DNA of 64,000 nt from Terebella lapidaria (GCA_949152475.1 OX424560.1:372001-436000); one strand, 5' to 3'. Counted from the first letter of the stretch, positions 24,601 to 31,590 are shown. The notes: generated from the sequence alone by a model not told the origin. A program made the numbers and translations.

Positions 24601-27600
24601 ATGGACCCCTAAGCTGTGAATTTGATAATAAGAGAGATATAAACCATTTTGTATTCTGACCTTGAAAATGAAATGACTGGCCTTGAAATTTAGGTCAAAG
24701 GTCAAATTCAAGGTCATGAGAATATTCAGAATATATCATTTCCTATATGTTTACAATTGATTCCTAAGCTGTAAAGTTGATAATAAGCAAGATATTAGCC
24801 ATTTTGTCCTGTTGACCTTGAAAATGAGGTCAAAAGTCAAATTCAAGGTCACTAGAATATTCAGCATATATCATTTCCTATATGTTCACAATTGATTCAT
24901 AAGGCGTAAAGTCACTAATAAGCAAGATATTGGCCATTTTGTCCTGTGACCTTGAAAATGAGGTCAAAGGTCAAATTCAAGGTCACAAAAATATTCAGCA
25001 TATATCATTTCCTATATGTTCACAATTGATTCCTAAGCTGTAAAGTCGATAATAAGCGAGATATTAGCAATTTTGTCCTGTGACCTTGGAAATGAGGTCA
25101 AGGTCAAATTCGAGGTCACGAGAAAATTCAGCATATATCATTACCTATATGTTCACAATGTATTCCTAAGCTGTAAAGTCGATAATAAGCGAGATATTAG
25201 CCATTTTGTCATGTGACCTTGAAAATGAGGTCAAAGGTCAAATTCAAGGTCATGAGAATATTCAGCATATATCATTTCCTATATGTTCACAATTGAATCC
25301 TAAGCTGTAAAGTCGATAATAAGCGAGATATTAGCCATTTTGTCCTGTGACCTTGAAAATGAGGTCAAAGGTCAAATTCAAGGTCACGACAATATTCAGC
25401 ATATATCATTTCCTATATGTCCACAATTGATTCCTAGTCTCTAATCTCAATATTAAATGAGATATTAGGCTTAATGTGTCCCATTATAAAGCATAGGAGA
25501 ATTTAACATGGGAAAGTCCCATTTGGGCCGAGTTTAGGCCCAAAATGGCCCACTTCGAGCGATTCAAGGGCAACGAAATTTATACATGTCACAGAGGTAC
25601 ATATGAGGAGTGTTATGCATGAATAAGAAAAAAAGTTACTGAACAGATTTTGAGAAAACGACAGCCAAAGTCCAAAATTGGCCATTTTTCGACGAATACG
25701 GCCGCCATTTTGAAATAATTGCGAAAATCAAAAAACTAAAAAATACCTCCCTCTCGAAATATTTTTAGGCATTTTTGTGCAAAATTTCAGAAAGATTCGA
25801 TCGTAAACTTTAAAGATAAAAATGTAGACGGACGACGACGGACGACGACGGACGACGACGACGGACGCAACGCCACGGCAATAGGTTATCGGACCAAAGG
25901 TCCGGTAACCTAAAAAAAGTTACAGACCCGGACGGACGACGGACGGACGCCGGACGCAATACCACGACAATAGCTTATCGGCCCAAAGGGCCGGTAAGCT
26001 AACAATAGGTTTCTTCCAATTTCTTTAACAATCAGGTTACCAGTAATCATGATACCAAACACAAAAGTAGACACAAGTTATGATGTCATTTAGTTTCAAT
26101 GCCCCTTTTATTGCCAAGACATTTAACATTATTTCAATTATTCTCCATCAAGTAAGTGGTGTCTGGAGGGTGTTGGCACAGAACACTAAGTCTTATTGTT
26201 TCCAGTCAGTCTAAAACTTTCTAGATACTCATTGCATCACTCAAAGCATGTTCTCTTTACAAGCTGAAATCACAGAAAGGAACCAGTACATGTAAATATC
26301 TCTGGGCTCTGATCGAGGTGCTGTGTCTGGTGTACATTTAGTTTTGTTACAATGGTTACCATGGTTACAGGACTCAGACAGATAGAATACTCAGCAAAGC
26401 TCACACAATATCAATAAAATCTTCCTTAAAAAACTAAAGACAATGAAATTGACTGAAAATTTACACAGGGAAAAGTTTTCATCCCACAAGACTTTCAGTC
26501 ATTACTAGCAGTAATGATTACATTAATTAGTTATTATTACACTTTTATAGTGTTTTTTTTCCTTTATATCAAATACACGTATTTTCAATCCCAGAAAATC
26601 ATGTTACTTGAGCATGTTGAGTTAAACAAATTTACAATGTGAACTGCTCACATCCAGTCATTAATGTTACTTGTACGAAAACATAGGAGTTAGCGGTCGA
26701 ATAATCAGCTCCAAATTTTTTTGAGGTTCTGTGTATTTCTTCTTCCAGTCATAGTCGGAGAACATGTAGGGTATATTGTAGTGCCATTATGGGCAAATAT
26801 TGGCACCAAAATCCACACCACGCTTAGCATCAGGAGATAACAAAGAAATATCAATGGACCAAAAAAATCAAAATCAGACAAGTAACTTTCGTCATTCGTT
26901 TTCATTATAAAACTTTGAACCTACGTCATCAAAAGCTGTGCAAAAGACCATACATGCAGCGCGACCTGCCGAATCAAACAAATTCAGTATGCTATGTTCG
27001 CTAGGTGTCGCCTCAATCGGGATACTTTTTCAGGCAAACTTGGGATGCGTCATGAATGACAGTATTGTCGGTGTGTTTTGTACAGACAACAGCCGTTTCC
27101 GAAATCTGTTTACTTGTTCATTAAAACATTTTCTTCTGTGAATAAAATTGTCAAACACCTTTATAGGATCATAGGATGACTGTAATACCTCATTGACCCA
27201 TAGCTGTTCTGCGAGAGGGACATGATGAAATGACGCCACACATTATGTTTTAATTAACTAATTCCCCAAGGAAATAGGGCTATGGTTTGATCATTAATGC
27301 TCTATAATCCACCATTTGAGACATGTATATTCCCTGTTATTGTATTACATAAATTTTAGATTTACCCCCTCTTTATTCAAGGTGAAGGGGTGTAGCAAAA
27401 ATTTACCCATAAATTTTGTAATTTATCCCTTTCTTGAGACCAGGGTATGGGACCCCTGAAAAATCCTACCAAGTGCTCTGTGGGTAAATGCAGGCTGATT
27501 TCTTGAAGAACTGTATGAAAATTGTCTATTTAAACCAGATTTCGAACATAAAATAGCAGGTACGGAACAATAGTTGCTGTAGAAGTATTTTGTAGAACTG

Positions 27601-28563
27601 TCAAAACATGTCTGGCAGGTGTGTGTTATATGAATCTGATCGCACCCCTGAAAAATCCTGATATGAACAAAAGAATACATATAAAGGTATTGAATAAATA
27701 GTGGTTGACAATGTTGATTGATCAAGGATGGCCCATGAAAGTTTATATGTACTAGGACCAGTGCTCGTCTGCTCGAACATTCGATGAAATGTGTCATATG
27801 AGCTGCTGACTCAGTAAGAATTTGGAATTATTTGTTTCCATGTACATTCACTCTGGGCTCACTCTAGCTGATTGCGCTGTAGCATTTTGCTGATCAAAGG
27901 CTAAAAATGCTAAACAAAAATAGCTTGCTTTCGCACAATTTGCGAAAGTGTAATTGGCATTGTCATAAAGAATTATACTTTTTCATAACAATCAATAGTC
28001 TGACTCTTGCAGTTCTTTCAATCATCATAATCATTGAAGTACTTTTGTCAGTTATTGAATAGTCCTTTGTACAATGTGGTATACATGCAAGAATTATTGC
28101 TAAAAGAAATTATAAAATGCTAAAAGAAATTTGAAGTCTTTAGCAATTTTTGATAAGCGAAATTTGTCACTAGAGTGAGCCCAGTCACTCCCTTTCATCC
28201 TTATGTCTGGAGAATAATAATAAATGTGTCTGCCATAAATTGTACGAGCACTGACTCAGTGACTGGTACGACTACTGGTCACTTTACGCTAGTGAATAAA
28301 ACTTATTTCCAATAGGGTCCTAGTGAGTTAGTCTTGATAAATATGTTCTAATTTTATCAATTACACTTAACAAGCTAAAAAAGCTGAATGGGTGGGCGGT
28401 TTTCGTGATGGGAGTTGCCAATGACTCATGGATTGAGAGTCTAGTCTGTCAGATATTTTACAAACCTGTGCTTGAGATTTTCCATGAACGAATCCATGTC
28501 GACCTTCGTCAACAACACAAAATCCCCGATCCCGAATTCGGGACCTTCGTGAATTGCAGCCAT
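504..28563 (-). CDS. MYO1D: Unconventional myosin class I, MYO1D/MYO1G type, complete gene (21 coding exons)
   Basis: Actin-based, membrane-binding single-headed motor. CDS = join of 28466-28563, 19437-19645, 15020-15113, 14695-14860, 14368-14421, 13506-13601, 12002-12121, 11701-11907, 11411-11553, 11201-11315, 3959-4275, 3654-3786, 2842-3008, 2492-2699, 2176-2297, 1969-2070, 1552-1696, 1341-1442, 1087-1203, 788-936, 504-660, read on the complement. The total is 3021 nt, 1006 residues plus TAG, and every junction is GT-AG with matching phase. Seen: P-loop GESGAGKT at residues 103-110, switch [12 protein letters not shown] at about 156-166, switch II DIYGFE at about 385-390, an IQ neck at about 700-745 and a basic TH1 tail from about 785. 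Length and motif order match MYO1D (about 1000 residues). Family knowledge: Myo1D orthologues bind acidic membranes through TH1 and set left-right asymmetry in flies and vertebrates. The start ATG has A at -3 and G at +4. Intron 1 is 8.8 kb and crowded with transposons. Invertebrates usually have one gene co-orthologous to vertebrate MYO1D and MYO1G, so the symbol stands for that group. Confidence 0.95.
788..936 (-). CDS. MYO1D: MYO1D exon 20 (TH1)
   Basis: Encodes [20 protein letters not shown] and [17 protein letters not shown]. Acceptor TTGCAG. I used the donor GT/GTAAGT over the overlapping GTGTAA because it matches consensus and restores frame with exon 21. Confidence 0.92.
1087..1203 (-). 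CDS. MYO1D: MYO1D exon 19 (TH1)
   Basis: Encodes [20 protein letters not shown] and [12 protein letters not shown], matching the TH1 (PH-like) phosphoinositide-binding region of class I myosins. Acceptor TTCCAG, donor AGC/GTGAGT, phase 0. Confidence 0.94.
1341..1442 (-). CDS. MYO1D: MYO1D exon 18 (TH1)
   Basis: 34 codons: [10 protein letters not shown], then [18 protein letters not shown] chose the acceptor ACTTTCAG at 1445-1443 because it has a pyrimidine tract and keeps the frame. In-frame AGs further into the exon are weaker alternatives, so the first 3-9 residues are less certain. Donor AAG/GTTCGT. Confidence 0.85.
1552..1696 (-). CDS. MYO1D: MYO1D exon 17 (TH1 start)
   Basis: Encodes [20 protein letters not shown] and [20 protein letters not shown], matching the MYO1D tail motif of the form RAWEGNYLA. 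Acceptor GCCAG, donor AAG/GTAATC, phase 0. Confidence 0.94.
1722..1925. repeat. Minisatellite in MYO1D intron 16
   Basis: Imperfect 18-40 bp repeats built on GTCAACAACAGAC with GGGG interruptions fill most of the short intron 16. They lie nearer the acceptor and do not copy the exon 16 donor, unlike the arrays in introns 2, 6, 10 and 12. Confidence 0.8.
1969..2070 (-). CDS. MYO1D: MYO1D exon 16 (neck to TH1)
   Basis: Encodes [20 protein letters not shown] and TLRKLHKR, matching the neck-to-tail linker of MYO1D. Acceptor TTTTCAG, donor CG/GTTAGT, phase 2. Confidence 0.9.
2176..2297 (-). CDS. MYO1D: MYO1D exon 15 (IQ neck)
   Basis: Encodes [20 protein letters not shown] and [13 protein letters not shown], a basic IQ-type calmodulin-binding helix. 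Acceptor TTCACAG, donor TACAA/GTGAGT, phase 2. Confidence 0.92.
2492..2699 (-). CDS. MYO1D: MYO1D exon 14 (converter to first IQ)
   Basis: Encodes [32 protein letters not shown] and IVLFLQK, the end of the motor leading into the IQ neck. Acceptor CGTAG, donor AAG/GTTTGC, phase 0. Confidence 0.95.
2842..3008 (-). CDS. MYO1D: MYO1D exon 13 (SH1/converter region)
   Basis: Encodes [19 protein letters not shown] and [17 protein letters not shown], the near-invariant myosin strut, SH1 helix and converter sequence. Acceptor CCTCAG, donor GCCAG/GTATCT, phase 2. Confidence 0.96.
3238..3653. repeat. 32-bp minisatellite copying the exon 12 splice donor (intron 12)
   Basis: About 13 units of 32 bp (some of 28 bp). 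On the minus strand each holds TTGCCTSCAAG/GTCAGTCAGAGG. The first part equals the last 11 bases of MYO1D exon 12 and the second the start of intron 12. The array begins exactly at the real donor (3653) and fills about two thirds of the intron. Reading through it gives only an artefactual Cys/Gln-rich frame. Confidence 0.93.
3654..3786 (-). CDS. MYO1D: MYO1D exon 12
   Basis: Encodes [25 protein letters not shown] and ELVKNLASK. Acceptor ATTTCAG. The donor TTGCCTCCAAG/GTCAGTCAG is the template of the tandem array in intron 12. Phase 0 at the end. Confidence 0.95.
3912..3956. repeat. Poly-C and CA microsatellite in intron 11
   Basis: A run of about 15 C followed by (CA)n lies directly inside the intron 11 donor. 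On the transcribed strand this is GT repeats followed by a G run, which could form a G-quadruplex next to the splice site. Confidence 0.85.
3959..4275 (-). CDS. MYO1D: MYO1D exon 11 (lower 50K, actin-binding)
   Basis: The longest exon (317 nt). It starts [19 protein letters not shown] and includes [20 protein letters not shown] and [13 protein letters not shown], typical lower 50K motor sequence. Acceptor CCCCAG, donor AACAG/GTCTGT, phase 2. Confidence 0.95.
4322..11200. repeat. 44-bp minisatellite of about 156 splice-donor copies filling MYO1D intron 10
   Basis: Near-perfect head-to-tail units of 44 bp, with some 42-bp variants lacking CA and scattered point variants such as CAGTACTC. On the minus strand each unit holds GTGGCAGCAT/GTGAGTACAG, identical to the end of exon 10 plus its intron donor. 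Only about 45 bp at the intron's 3' end (4276-4321, with the acceptor) is not repeat. Because 44 is not a multiple of 3 and the unit lacks stops on the plus strand, frames up to 1516 codons appear there. They are by-products of the repeat and not genes. Confidence 0.98.
11201..11315 (-). CDS. MYO1D: MYO1D exon 10
   Basis: Encodes [17 protein letters not shown] and on to [12 protein letters not shown], the relay-helix region. It ends GTGGCAGCAT/GTGAGTACAG. These last 10 exon bases and the first 34 intron bases form the unit of the 44-bp array filling intron 10. Confidence 0.95.
11411..11553 (-). CDS. MYO1D: MYO1D exon 9 (switch II)
   Basis: Encodes [14 protein letters not shown] and [18 protein letters not shown] with the switch II DIYGFE motif. 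Acceptor TTTTTTCAG, donor AACAG/GTCGGT, phase 2. Confidence 0.95.
11701..11907 (-). CDS. MYO1D: MYO1D exon 8
   Basis: 69 codons from [12 protein letters not shown] to [13 protein letters not shown], part of the upper 50K subdomain. Acceptor TTGCCAG, donor AAG/GTCAGA, phase 0. Confidence 0.95.
12002..12121 (-). CDS. MYO1D: MYO1D exon 7
   Basis: 40 codons containing [18 protein letters not shown] and ending in AAILHL, the position of MYO1D DAMKVIGF and AAILHLGN. Acceptor CTGGCAG, donor CTG/GTGAGT, phase 0. Confidence 0.94.
12122..13184. other. MYO1D intron 6, non-repeat part
   Basis: Intronic sequence with no recognised element. It holds one possible symmetric cassette exon on the minus strand (12755-12856), described in the findings. 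Confidence 0.6.
13185..13505. repeat. Tandem copies of the 3' end of MYO1D exon 6 with its donor (intron 6)
   Basis: Five copies at about 62-63 bp spacing. Each holds on the minus strand about 39 exon bases ([12 protein letters not shown]), the donor GTACAGATGG and a G-rich tract of variable length. Three copies stay in frame (63 bp, 21 codons) and read through from exon 6, giving repeats linked by GGGGG. Copies differ by single bases (for example F/Y and G/R). Confidence 0.92.
13506..13601 (-). CDS. MYO1D: MYO1D exon 6
   Basis: 32 codons from [13 protein letters not shown] to [12 protein letters not shown]. Acceptor GGTTACAG, donor AAG/GTACAG, phase 0. The 3' part of this exon together with its donor is tandemly repeated downstream in intron 6. 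Confidence 0.92.
13651..14267. mobile_element. GGTTACCGGAC-family element in MYO1D intron 5 (short copy)
   Basis: Begins GGGCTAAGATAGGTTACC and ends with GACGGATGCAATGCCACGCC and then TTATTGGACC...GTCTGGTAACC, the same termini as the larger copies at 20271-22823 and 24214-25913. The interior carries repeated AGGTCA-type tracts. No coding capacity was seen; non-autonomous. Confidence 0.7.
14368..14421 (-). CDS. MYO1D: MYO1D exon 5
   Basis: An 18-codon exon encoding [18 protein letters not shown], the conserved myosin loop. Acceptor TTTTTGCAG, donor CAG/GTCAGT, phase 0 on both sides. Confidence 0.95.
14695..14860 (-). CDS. MYO1D: MYO1D exon 4 (switch I)
   Basis: Encodes [20 protein letters not shown] followed by the switch I motif [11 protein letters not shown] and [14 protein letters not shown]. 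The acceptor TTTTAG/GGTGA is present three times in tandem upstream. Donor GAGAAG/GTTTGT, phase 0. Confidence 0.95.
14856..14935. repeat. Triplicated 3' splice site at intron 3 / exon 4
   Basis: A 26-27 bp unit occurs three times. On the minus strand each ends TTATTGTTTTAGGGTGA, which is the intron 3 acceptor plus the first bases of exon 4. The copy nearest the exon is taken as the real acceptor. Confidence 0.85.
15020..15113 (-). CDS. MYO1D: MYO1D exon 3 (P-loop)
   Basis: Encodes [11 protein letters not shown], completing the ATP-binding P-loop with the glycine codon split across the intron, then [11 protein letters not shown]. Acceptor TGTACAG, donor GAGAG/GTGGGA, leaving phase 2. Confidence 0.95.
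15261..15571. mobile_element. MITE of 311 bp with perfect 21-bp terminal inverted repeats (intron 2)
   Basis: The left end TACCGTATTGGTCCTAATAG is matched as an exact inverted copy at the right end (15551-15571). Either TA is the target duplication (Tc1/mariner style) or the outer ATA is. No coding capacity. Confidence 0.85.
15572..18284. other. MYO1D intron 2, unique part
   Basis: About 2.7 kb of AT-rich intron. It holds a short tandem CAGGCCCCGACACACGACA at 16990-17040 and GATGTATG-type repeats near 17880-17930. I see no gene or recognisable transposon. Confidence 0.6.
18285..19436. repeat. 43-bp minisatellite copying the exon 2 splice donor (intron 2)
   Basis: About 26 units (roughly 43 bp, irregular). 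The minus-strand unit holds GTCATGTCAG/GTCAGAGTAGTG. The last 10 bases of exon 2 are GTCATCTCAG and the donor is GTCAGAG, so one exon base in ten differs. The array begins exactly at the donor (19436). Each unit also carries AGGTCAAGGTCA tracts. Confidence 0.92.
19437..19645 (-). CDS. MYO1D: MYO1D exon 2 (start of motor domain)
   Basis: Encodes [20 protein letters not shown] and on to [12 protein letters not shown], the class I motor segment just before the P-loop. The acceptor is CTGCAG. The donor TCAG/GTCAGAG leads straight into the 43-bp minisatellite of intron 2. It enters with one base and leaves in phase 1. Confidence 0.95.
19646..19941. other. MYO1D intron 1, segment next to exon 2
   Basis: Unique AT-rich intron sequence holding the exon 2 acceptor region. 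Nothing else was recognised. Confidence 0.6.
19944..20119. mobile_element. Tc1/mariner-type MITE, 176 bp (intron 1)
   Basis: Terminal inverted repeats begin CAGTGGATCCTGTGTT at the left and mirror AACACAGGATCCACTG at the right. The element is flanked by TA on both sides (19942-19943 and 20120-20121). The interior is made of AAGACCACC-type repeats. No coding capacity. Confidence 0.88.
20271..22823. mobile_element. Large non-autonomous element of the GGTTACCGGAC family (intron 1), interrupted by an LTR
   Basis: Starts AAAATTAGCCCAAAGGCTAA then GGTTACCGGACAAT. It ends with a GACGAC-rich stretch (22730-22780), CACGGCAATAGG, a hairpin GGACC-AAA-GGTCC and GGTAACCTAA. The interior has repeated blocks (CAAGGTCA, GCCATATATGACTT, ATGGCCGCCA). 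A 3' hairpin followed within about 10 bases by CTAA resembles Helitron ends, but the ends also pair as short inverted repeats, so the class is unsure. A TATA-bearing LTR-like insert occupies 20453-21232. Confidence 0.65.
20453..21232 (+). mobile_element. Candidate solo LTR with TATA box
   Basis: An insert of about 780 bp beginning TGTAAC and ending GTTACA inside another element. It has a GC-rich upstream block with repeated GTTCGCGGAAG (20540-20720), a TATATAAG box at 20740 and a downstream AT-rich half. This fits a U3-R-U5 layout. I could not find a clear target-site duplication. Confidence 0.5.
22824..23186. other. MYO1D intron 1, between elements
   Basis: Unique sequence; no feature recognised. 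Confidence 0.5.
24214..25913. mobile_element. GGTTACCGGAC-family element with internal 140-bp tandem array (intron 1)
   Basis: Starts ATTAGCCCAAGGGCTAAG then GGTTACCGGACAAT. It ends GACGACGACGG repeats, CACGGCAATAGG, a GGACC-AAA-GGTCC hairpin and GGTAACCTAA. Most of the interior is a tandem array. No protein-coding frame was seen. Confidence 0.68.
24290..25445. repeat. Tandem array of about 140-bp units rich in AGGTCA half-sites
   Basis: About eight units of roughly 130-150 bp. Each carries CATTTTGTCCTGTGACCTTG, GAGGTCAAAGGTCAAATTCA, AAGGTCA, ATATCATTTCCTATATG and GATTCCTAAGCTGTAAAGTC. Several units contain AGGTCAAAGGTCA, the perfect DR1 layout bound by nuclear receptors such as RXR or HNF4. 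A further unit lies at 59925-60060. Confidence 0.85.
26003..28465. other. MYO1D intron 1, 5' part
   Basis: About 2.4 kb of AT-rich intron next to exon 1. The short frames in it (for example 26705-26905 and 27423-27797 minus) have no recognisable motif. Nothing else was supported. Confidence 0.6.
28466..28563 (-). CDS. MYO1D: MYO1D exon 1 (start codon; N-terminal extension of the motor)
   Basis: Starts with ATG at 28563-28561 and encodes about 32 residues, including the [10 protein letters not shown] and FMENLKH segments that precede the motor core in class I myosins. It ends in phase 2 (AG) with donor GTTTGT. Joined to exon 2 it gives [10 protein letters not shown], as expected for the family. 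The exon is separated from the rest of the gene by 8.8 kb. Confidence 0.9.
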
Positions 28564-29000
28564 TTTCACGGCTCAATTGTCGTTATCCCCTTCAAATATC
28601 AGAGATAAACAGATTTACATGACACTGCGGGTAAATTTGGGTGTCGACTGTTTTCAAAACAAACGTGCAGACCACTTCCGGGTGATAACAGCGCCGCCTG
28701 GCGAGTGGACTCGGTCCGACACCTGGCGAGGGGACTAGGTCAGACACCTGCTGGCGAGGGGACTCGGTACTGACACATGGGAATGGACTCGGTACTGACA
28801 CCTGACGAGTATTATCTATCATAATGCGACCAATTTTCCCGCGAATTTGTCCAAAAATTAGCACAATAACTTGAAAAATATTACTCAGTGCGCCTGATGT
28901 AAGAAAAGACGAAAAGTTTTTCAGGATCGGAATTAGTATCAATTCATCCAAAACAAAATGTAGTCACCGAATTGTCTTATTAACCTGTCAGCACGTTCAC
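28564..29000 (-). promoter_or_regulatory. MYO1D upstream region with ~25-bp GC-rich repeats
   Basis: Sequence upstream of the MYO1D start codon, expected to hold the 5' UTR and promoter. Three to five imperfect copies of a CTGGCGAGGGGACTCGGT unit lie at 28698-28808. No TATA box is evident. The function is inferred from position only. Confidence 0.4.
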
Positions 29001-29023
29001 GCTATTACCGTGGTGTCACTACT

Positions 29024-29604
29024 AGTCTATGTATACTCTGATTTTTCTAACTTGTTTACACCGGTTTTTGACGATATCTTTGCGATGCTAAATGGTATCG
29101 TTCTATAACTTGGCATGCTTCACATCGGAGACAAACGGCAATTTTCTACCAAAATTCTAGAGCAATAATTGCAGAAGTTAGAAATCTACCCCACTGTTAA
29201 ATTTCAGCCAAAAGCGGGATCTCGAGAATCTGAGCTTATTCGAGGATTTGATCCTGTTTATATTCACAGGATTCGAAGTATTGTTGTAATTTTAGACCAG
29301 ATGAAACATTGGGGGCTGTTTTCTACACAAACATGTTGATTTTGAAAGATTGCATCACTACAAACCGAGCAAATGTACGAAATTGTGTGCGGACCCAGAA
29401 ATTAAATGACAGGGCTAAATTTAACATTGGGGTAGATTGCCAACTTTTTCAATTTTCGTGATAGAAGTCTGAAATTCCGTAAATATTTACCGTTTGACTC
29501 CCAGGTGAAGTATGCCAAGTTATAGAACGATAGCATTTAGCATCGCAAAAATATGAGCGAAAAACTGTGTAAACGAGTTAGAAAAATCAGAGTATACGTC
29601 ATGA
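29024..29604. mobile_element. Fold-back MITE with about 180-bp inverted arms
   Basis: The left arm (about 29024-29200) holds TATACTCTGATTTTTCTAAC, TTTGCGATGCTAAATG, ATCGTTCTATAACTTGGCAT and ATCTACCCC. The right arm (about 29430-29604) is its imperfect inverted copy. A centre of about 220 bp separates them. No coding frame; the transcript would fold into a long hairpin. Confidence 0.82.
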
Positions 29605-29767
29605 CGCTATATAGGGGGCCTAATCTTTTCTTTTTCAATAACATCAGTGCAACATATGTAGGTAGATCTATACATAGAGAGGTCTACATATCAAATTAAG
29701 TCAACTGATTTTTTTATCGCAATAAAGAATAAGGCCATGTTGTGCTTGTGAGAATCAGCCAGCCAGT

Positions 29768-29789
29768 GGGGGGGGGGGGGGGGGGGGGA
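29768..29789. repeat. Poly-G tract
   Basis: An uninterrupted run of about 21 G between the fold-back element and the older LTR. It could be a G-quadruplex or a sequencing weak point. Confidence 0.9.
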
Positions 29790-29884
29790 GAAACACAGGA
29801 AGAAACACATTTATTATCACAATAACACTTTAATCAGGAAGTCACATGAAAATGAATAAAAGTCACAAAAATGTATAAAAGTTA

Positions 29885-30787
29885 TGTGGCGATTTTGCCC
29901 AGAGATCGCGGGAGGAGATTATTTCTAAACACTTTCTTGTTTCTGGCCGCTTCGTGTTTGAAACACGAGCATTGCGAAGCAAGGACGTTACGCTCTCTAA
30001 TCCTCTTATTTACTGTATTGAATACTGATTGTTTATGTCATCTCTCGTGCTCTCGCTTCTAGTATAAATACTGTGGCCACATGTTTTGTGGCCGGAGTTG
30101 CCCAGAGTAAGAGCACGACAGGTACGTGAGCTCAGTCATGAGCTCCTTGTCCCAGTTCGGCTAGAGGCCCGTCAGGCCTCAGGGACGTCTTCCAATCGGG
30201 GGCCCAGGAGTGCTGATTCAGGGCTCGTCCCTGTGATAATCGGTTTCTCGCCCTGGGATGGTGTGACACAGGCTCTGGCTAGACCGTCGGGCTGTCCAGG
30301 GTTCTATCCCTGTGTCCGGAATGGCTTTTATGTCATCTCTGGTCTCTCGCGCTTCAGGGGTTATAAGTACTCCCAAGCTGTTTTGCGTGTTCGGAGTTGT
30401 CTCGGACTAGCAAGGCAAGAGGACGACGAGTGAGCTCAGCCATTAACCCCATTGTCCCTTCTCGGCTAGGGGGCCCGTAAGGCCCCAGGGACCATTTCCA
30501 ATCAGGGGCCCAGGAGGGGGACCATGCTGATTCGGGGCTAGTCCCTGTGAAAACCGGTCTCTCGCTCTGGGATGGTGCGACACAGGCTCTGGCAGACCGT
30601 CGGGCTGTCCAGGGGTCGGCCAGCAACATGCTCACGTGTACGTGCTCTGGGGTACCGCTGCCATGGCATCTCAGGCTCTGCATACGGCTACATTACCATA
30701 ACTGATGTATAATGTATTTTGTATGTTTATGATGTGTTATGATGTGATGTATGACGGCCGGATTCGTCGGGAGGAGTTGTTACCTGG
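29885..30787 (+). mobile_element. Older LTR of a second retroelement family (left part), split by the Ty3/gypsy insertion
   Basis: Begins TGTGGCGATTTTGCCCAGAG, the same start as the minus copy at 45333. It has TATAAATA at 30063-30070, then GGAGTTG, GGGGCCC and ATGGTGTGACACAGGCTCTG blocks. The TATA-downstream segment is duplicated internally (about 30030-30330 and 30330-30690). The Ty3 element cuts it at TACCTGG. The remainder appears to continue at 44043-44112 (CTGGTTGTAG, ending TGTCACA). Confidence 0.65.
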
Positions 30788-31530
30788 TGTAGTAATTTTA
30801 GCGACTGTAACCCCTGTCCCTCCCGCGCATACATATTTCCACAACAAACATTCATTCTACATGACTTACATACAGGACAAGTACACACTATACGATCACA
30901 AGCATAAACTCCATGTAGTCATGGTTACACACACAGGTCAATCCACATGCATTTGCGGCCCCATTCATTCGGTACATTGACCCAGTTAGTTTCGGCCTTG
31001 ACCTTTACCAGCACCTACTTCTAAACATAGAACATGGCATGCATAACACTCACATCACGTGCACAGATACAGACCATAGTAGTCAAGACACGCACCGGGG
31101 AATTCCACTTTCCCGGTGAGATCAGCATACATTCAGCCAATGACACAACACCGCAGACATTTGGCGGGAAAACCTACACCACATGTTGCCGGCCCCGGCT
31201 TTTCTCAGGGAGTTGAGAAGTGGATGTCCTCATGAGCAGACGTGTTACAAAATGTGGCCGTGATTGTAAAGTGAAGGCCTAACACGAGGACTATTAGATA
31301 ACTGAACTGTGATATTCATATGTTGGATTGTTCAAAGGACTAAATATCTAGGATATAGTGTTGTCGACAGGGATTCATCGGACTTAGGTGTGTTCGGCCT
31401 TGTAGTGTGTTTGCGGCATTGTCGGCTATCATCCCAAATAAACTATTGAACTGAACTGCCGGCCTTGTGATTTGCACAGCGATCACAGACATTTCGGCCT
31501 GATATCGGCCGCAGAACGGTATTTATCACA
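30788..31530 (+). repeat. 5' LTR of the Ty3/gypsy element
   Basis: 743 bp, starting TGTAGTAATTTTAGCG and ending TATTTATCACA, the same length as the 3' LTR. It contains an AATAAA signal at 31437-31442. Compared with the 3' LTR it differs by single substitutions only (about 1.2%). Confidence 0.94.
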
Positions 31531-31531
31531 T

Positions 31532-31546
31532 TGGCGCCGTGAGACC
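31532..31546 (+). promoter_or_regulatory. Primer-binding site of the Ty3/gypsy element
   Basis: TGGCGCCGTGAGACC begins one base after the 5' LTR. TGG is the complement of a tRNA CCA end, and TGGCGCC is a common gypsy primer-site start. I cannot name the tRNA. Confidence 0.7.
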
Positions 31547-31590
31547 AGGATCTGAGCTAGTCTCGGATTACCGACCCTAACTTACCGGCA

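Larger units (their letters stand above)
23187..26002. mobile_element. Related element with AGCTTACCGG ends, hosting a nested copy (intron 1)
   Basis: The left end reads GTAGCTTACCGGCAAT. The right end reads AATAGCTTATCGGCCC, a hairpin GGCCC-AAA-GGGCC variant, and GGTAAGCTAA at about 26002. The GGTTACC-family copy at 24214-25913 sits inside it, so this element is the older. It contains ATGGCCGCCA-type blocks like the copy at 20271-22823. Confidence 0.5.

Noticed and set aside
28405-28608. Plus-strand 67-codon frame opposite MYO1D exon 1
   Set aside because: Antisense shadow of exon 1, which is supported by splice phase and family match.
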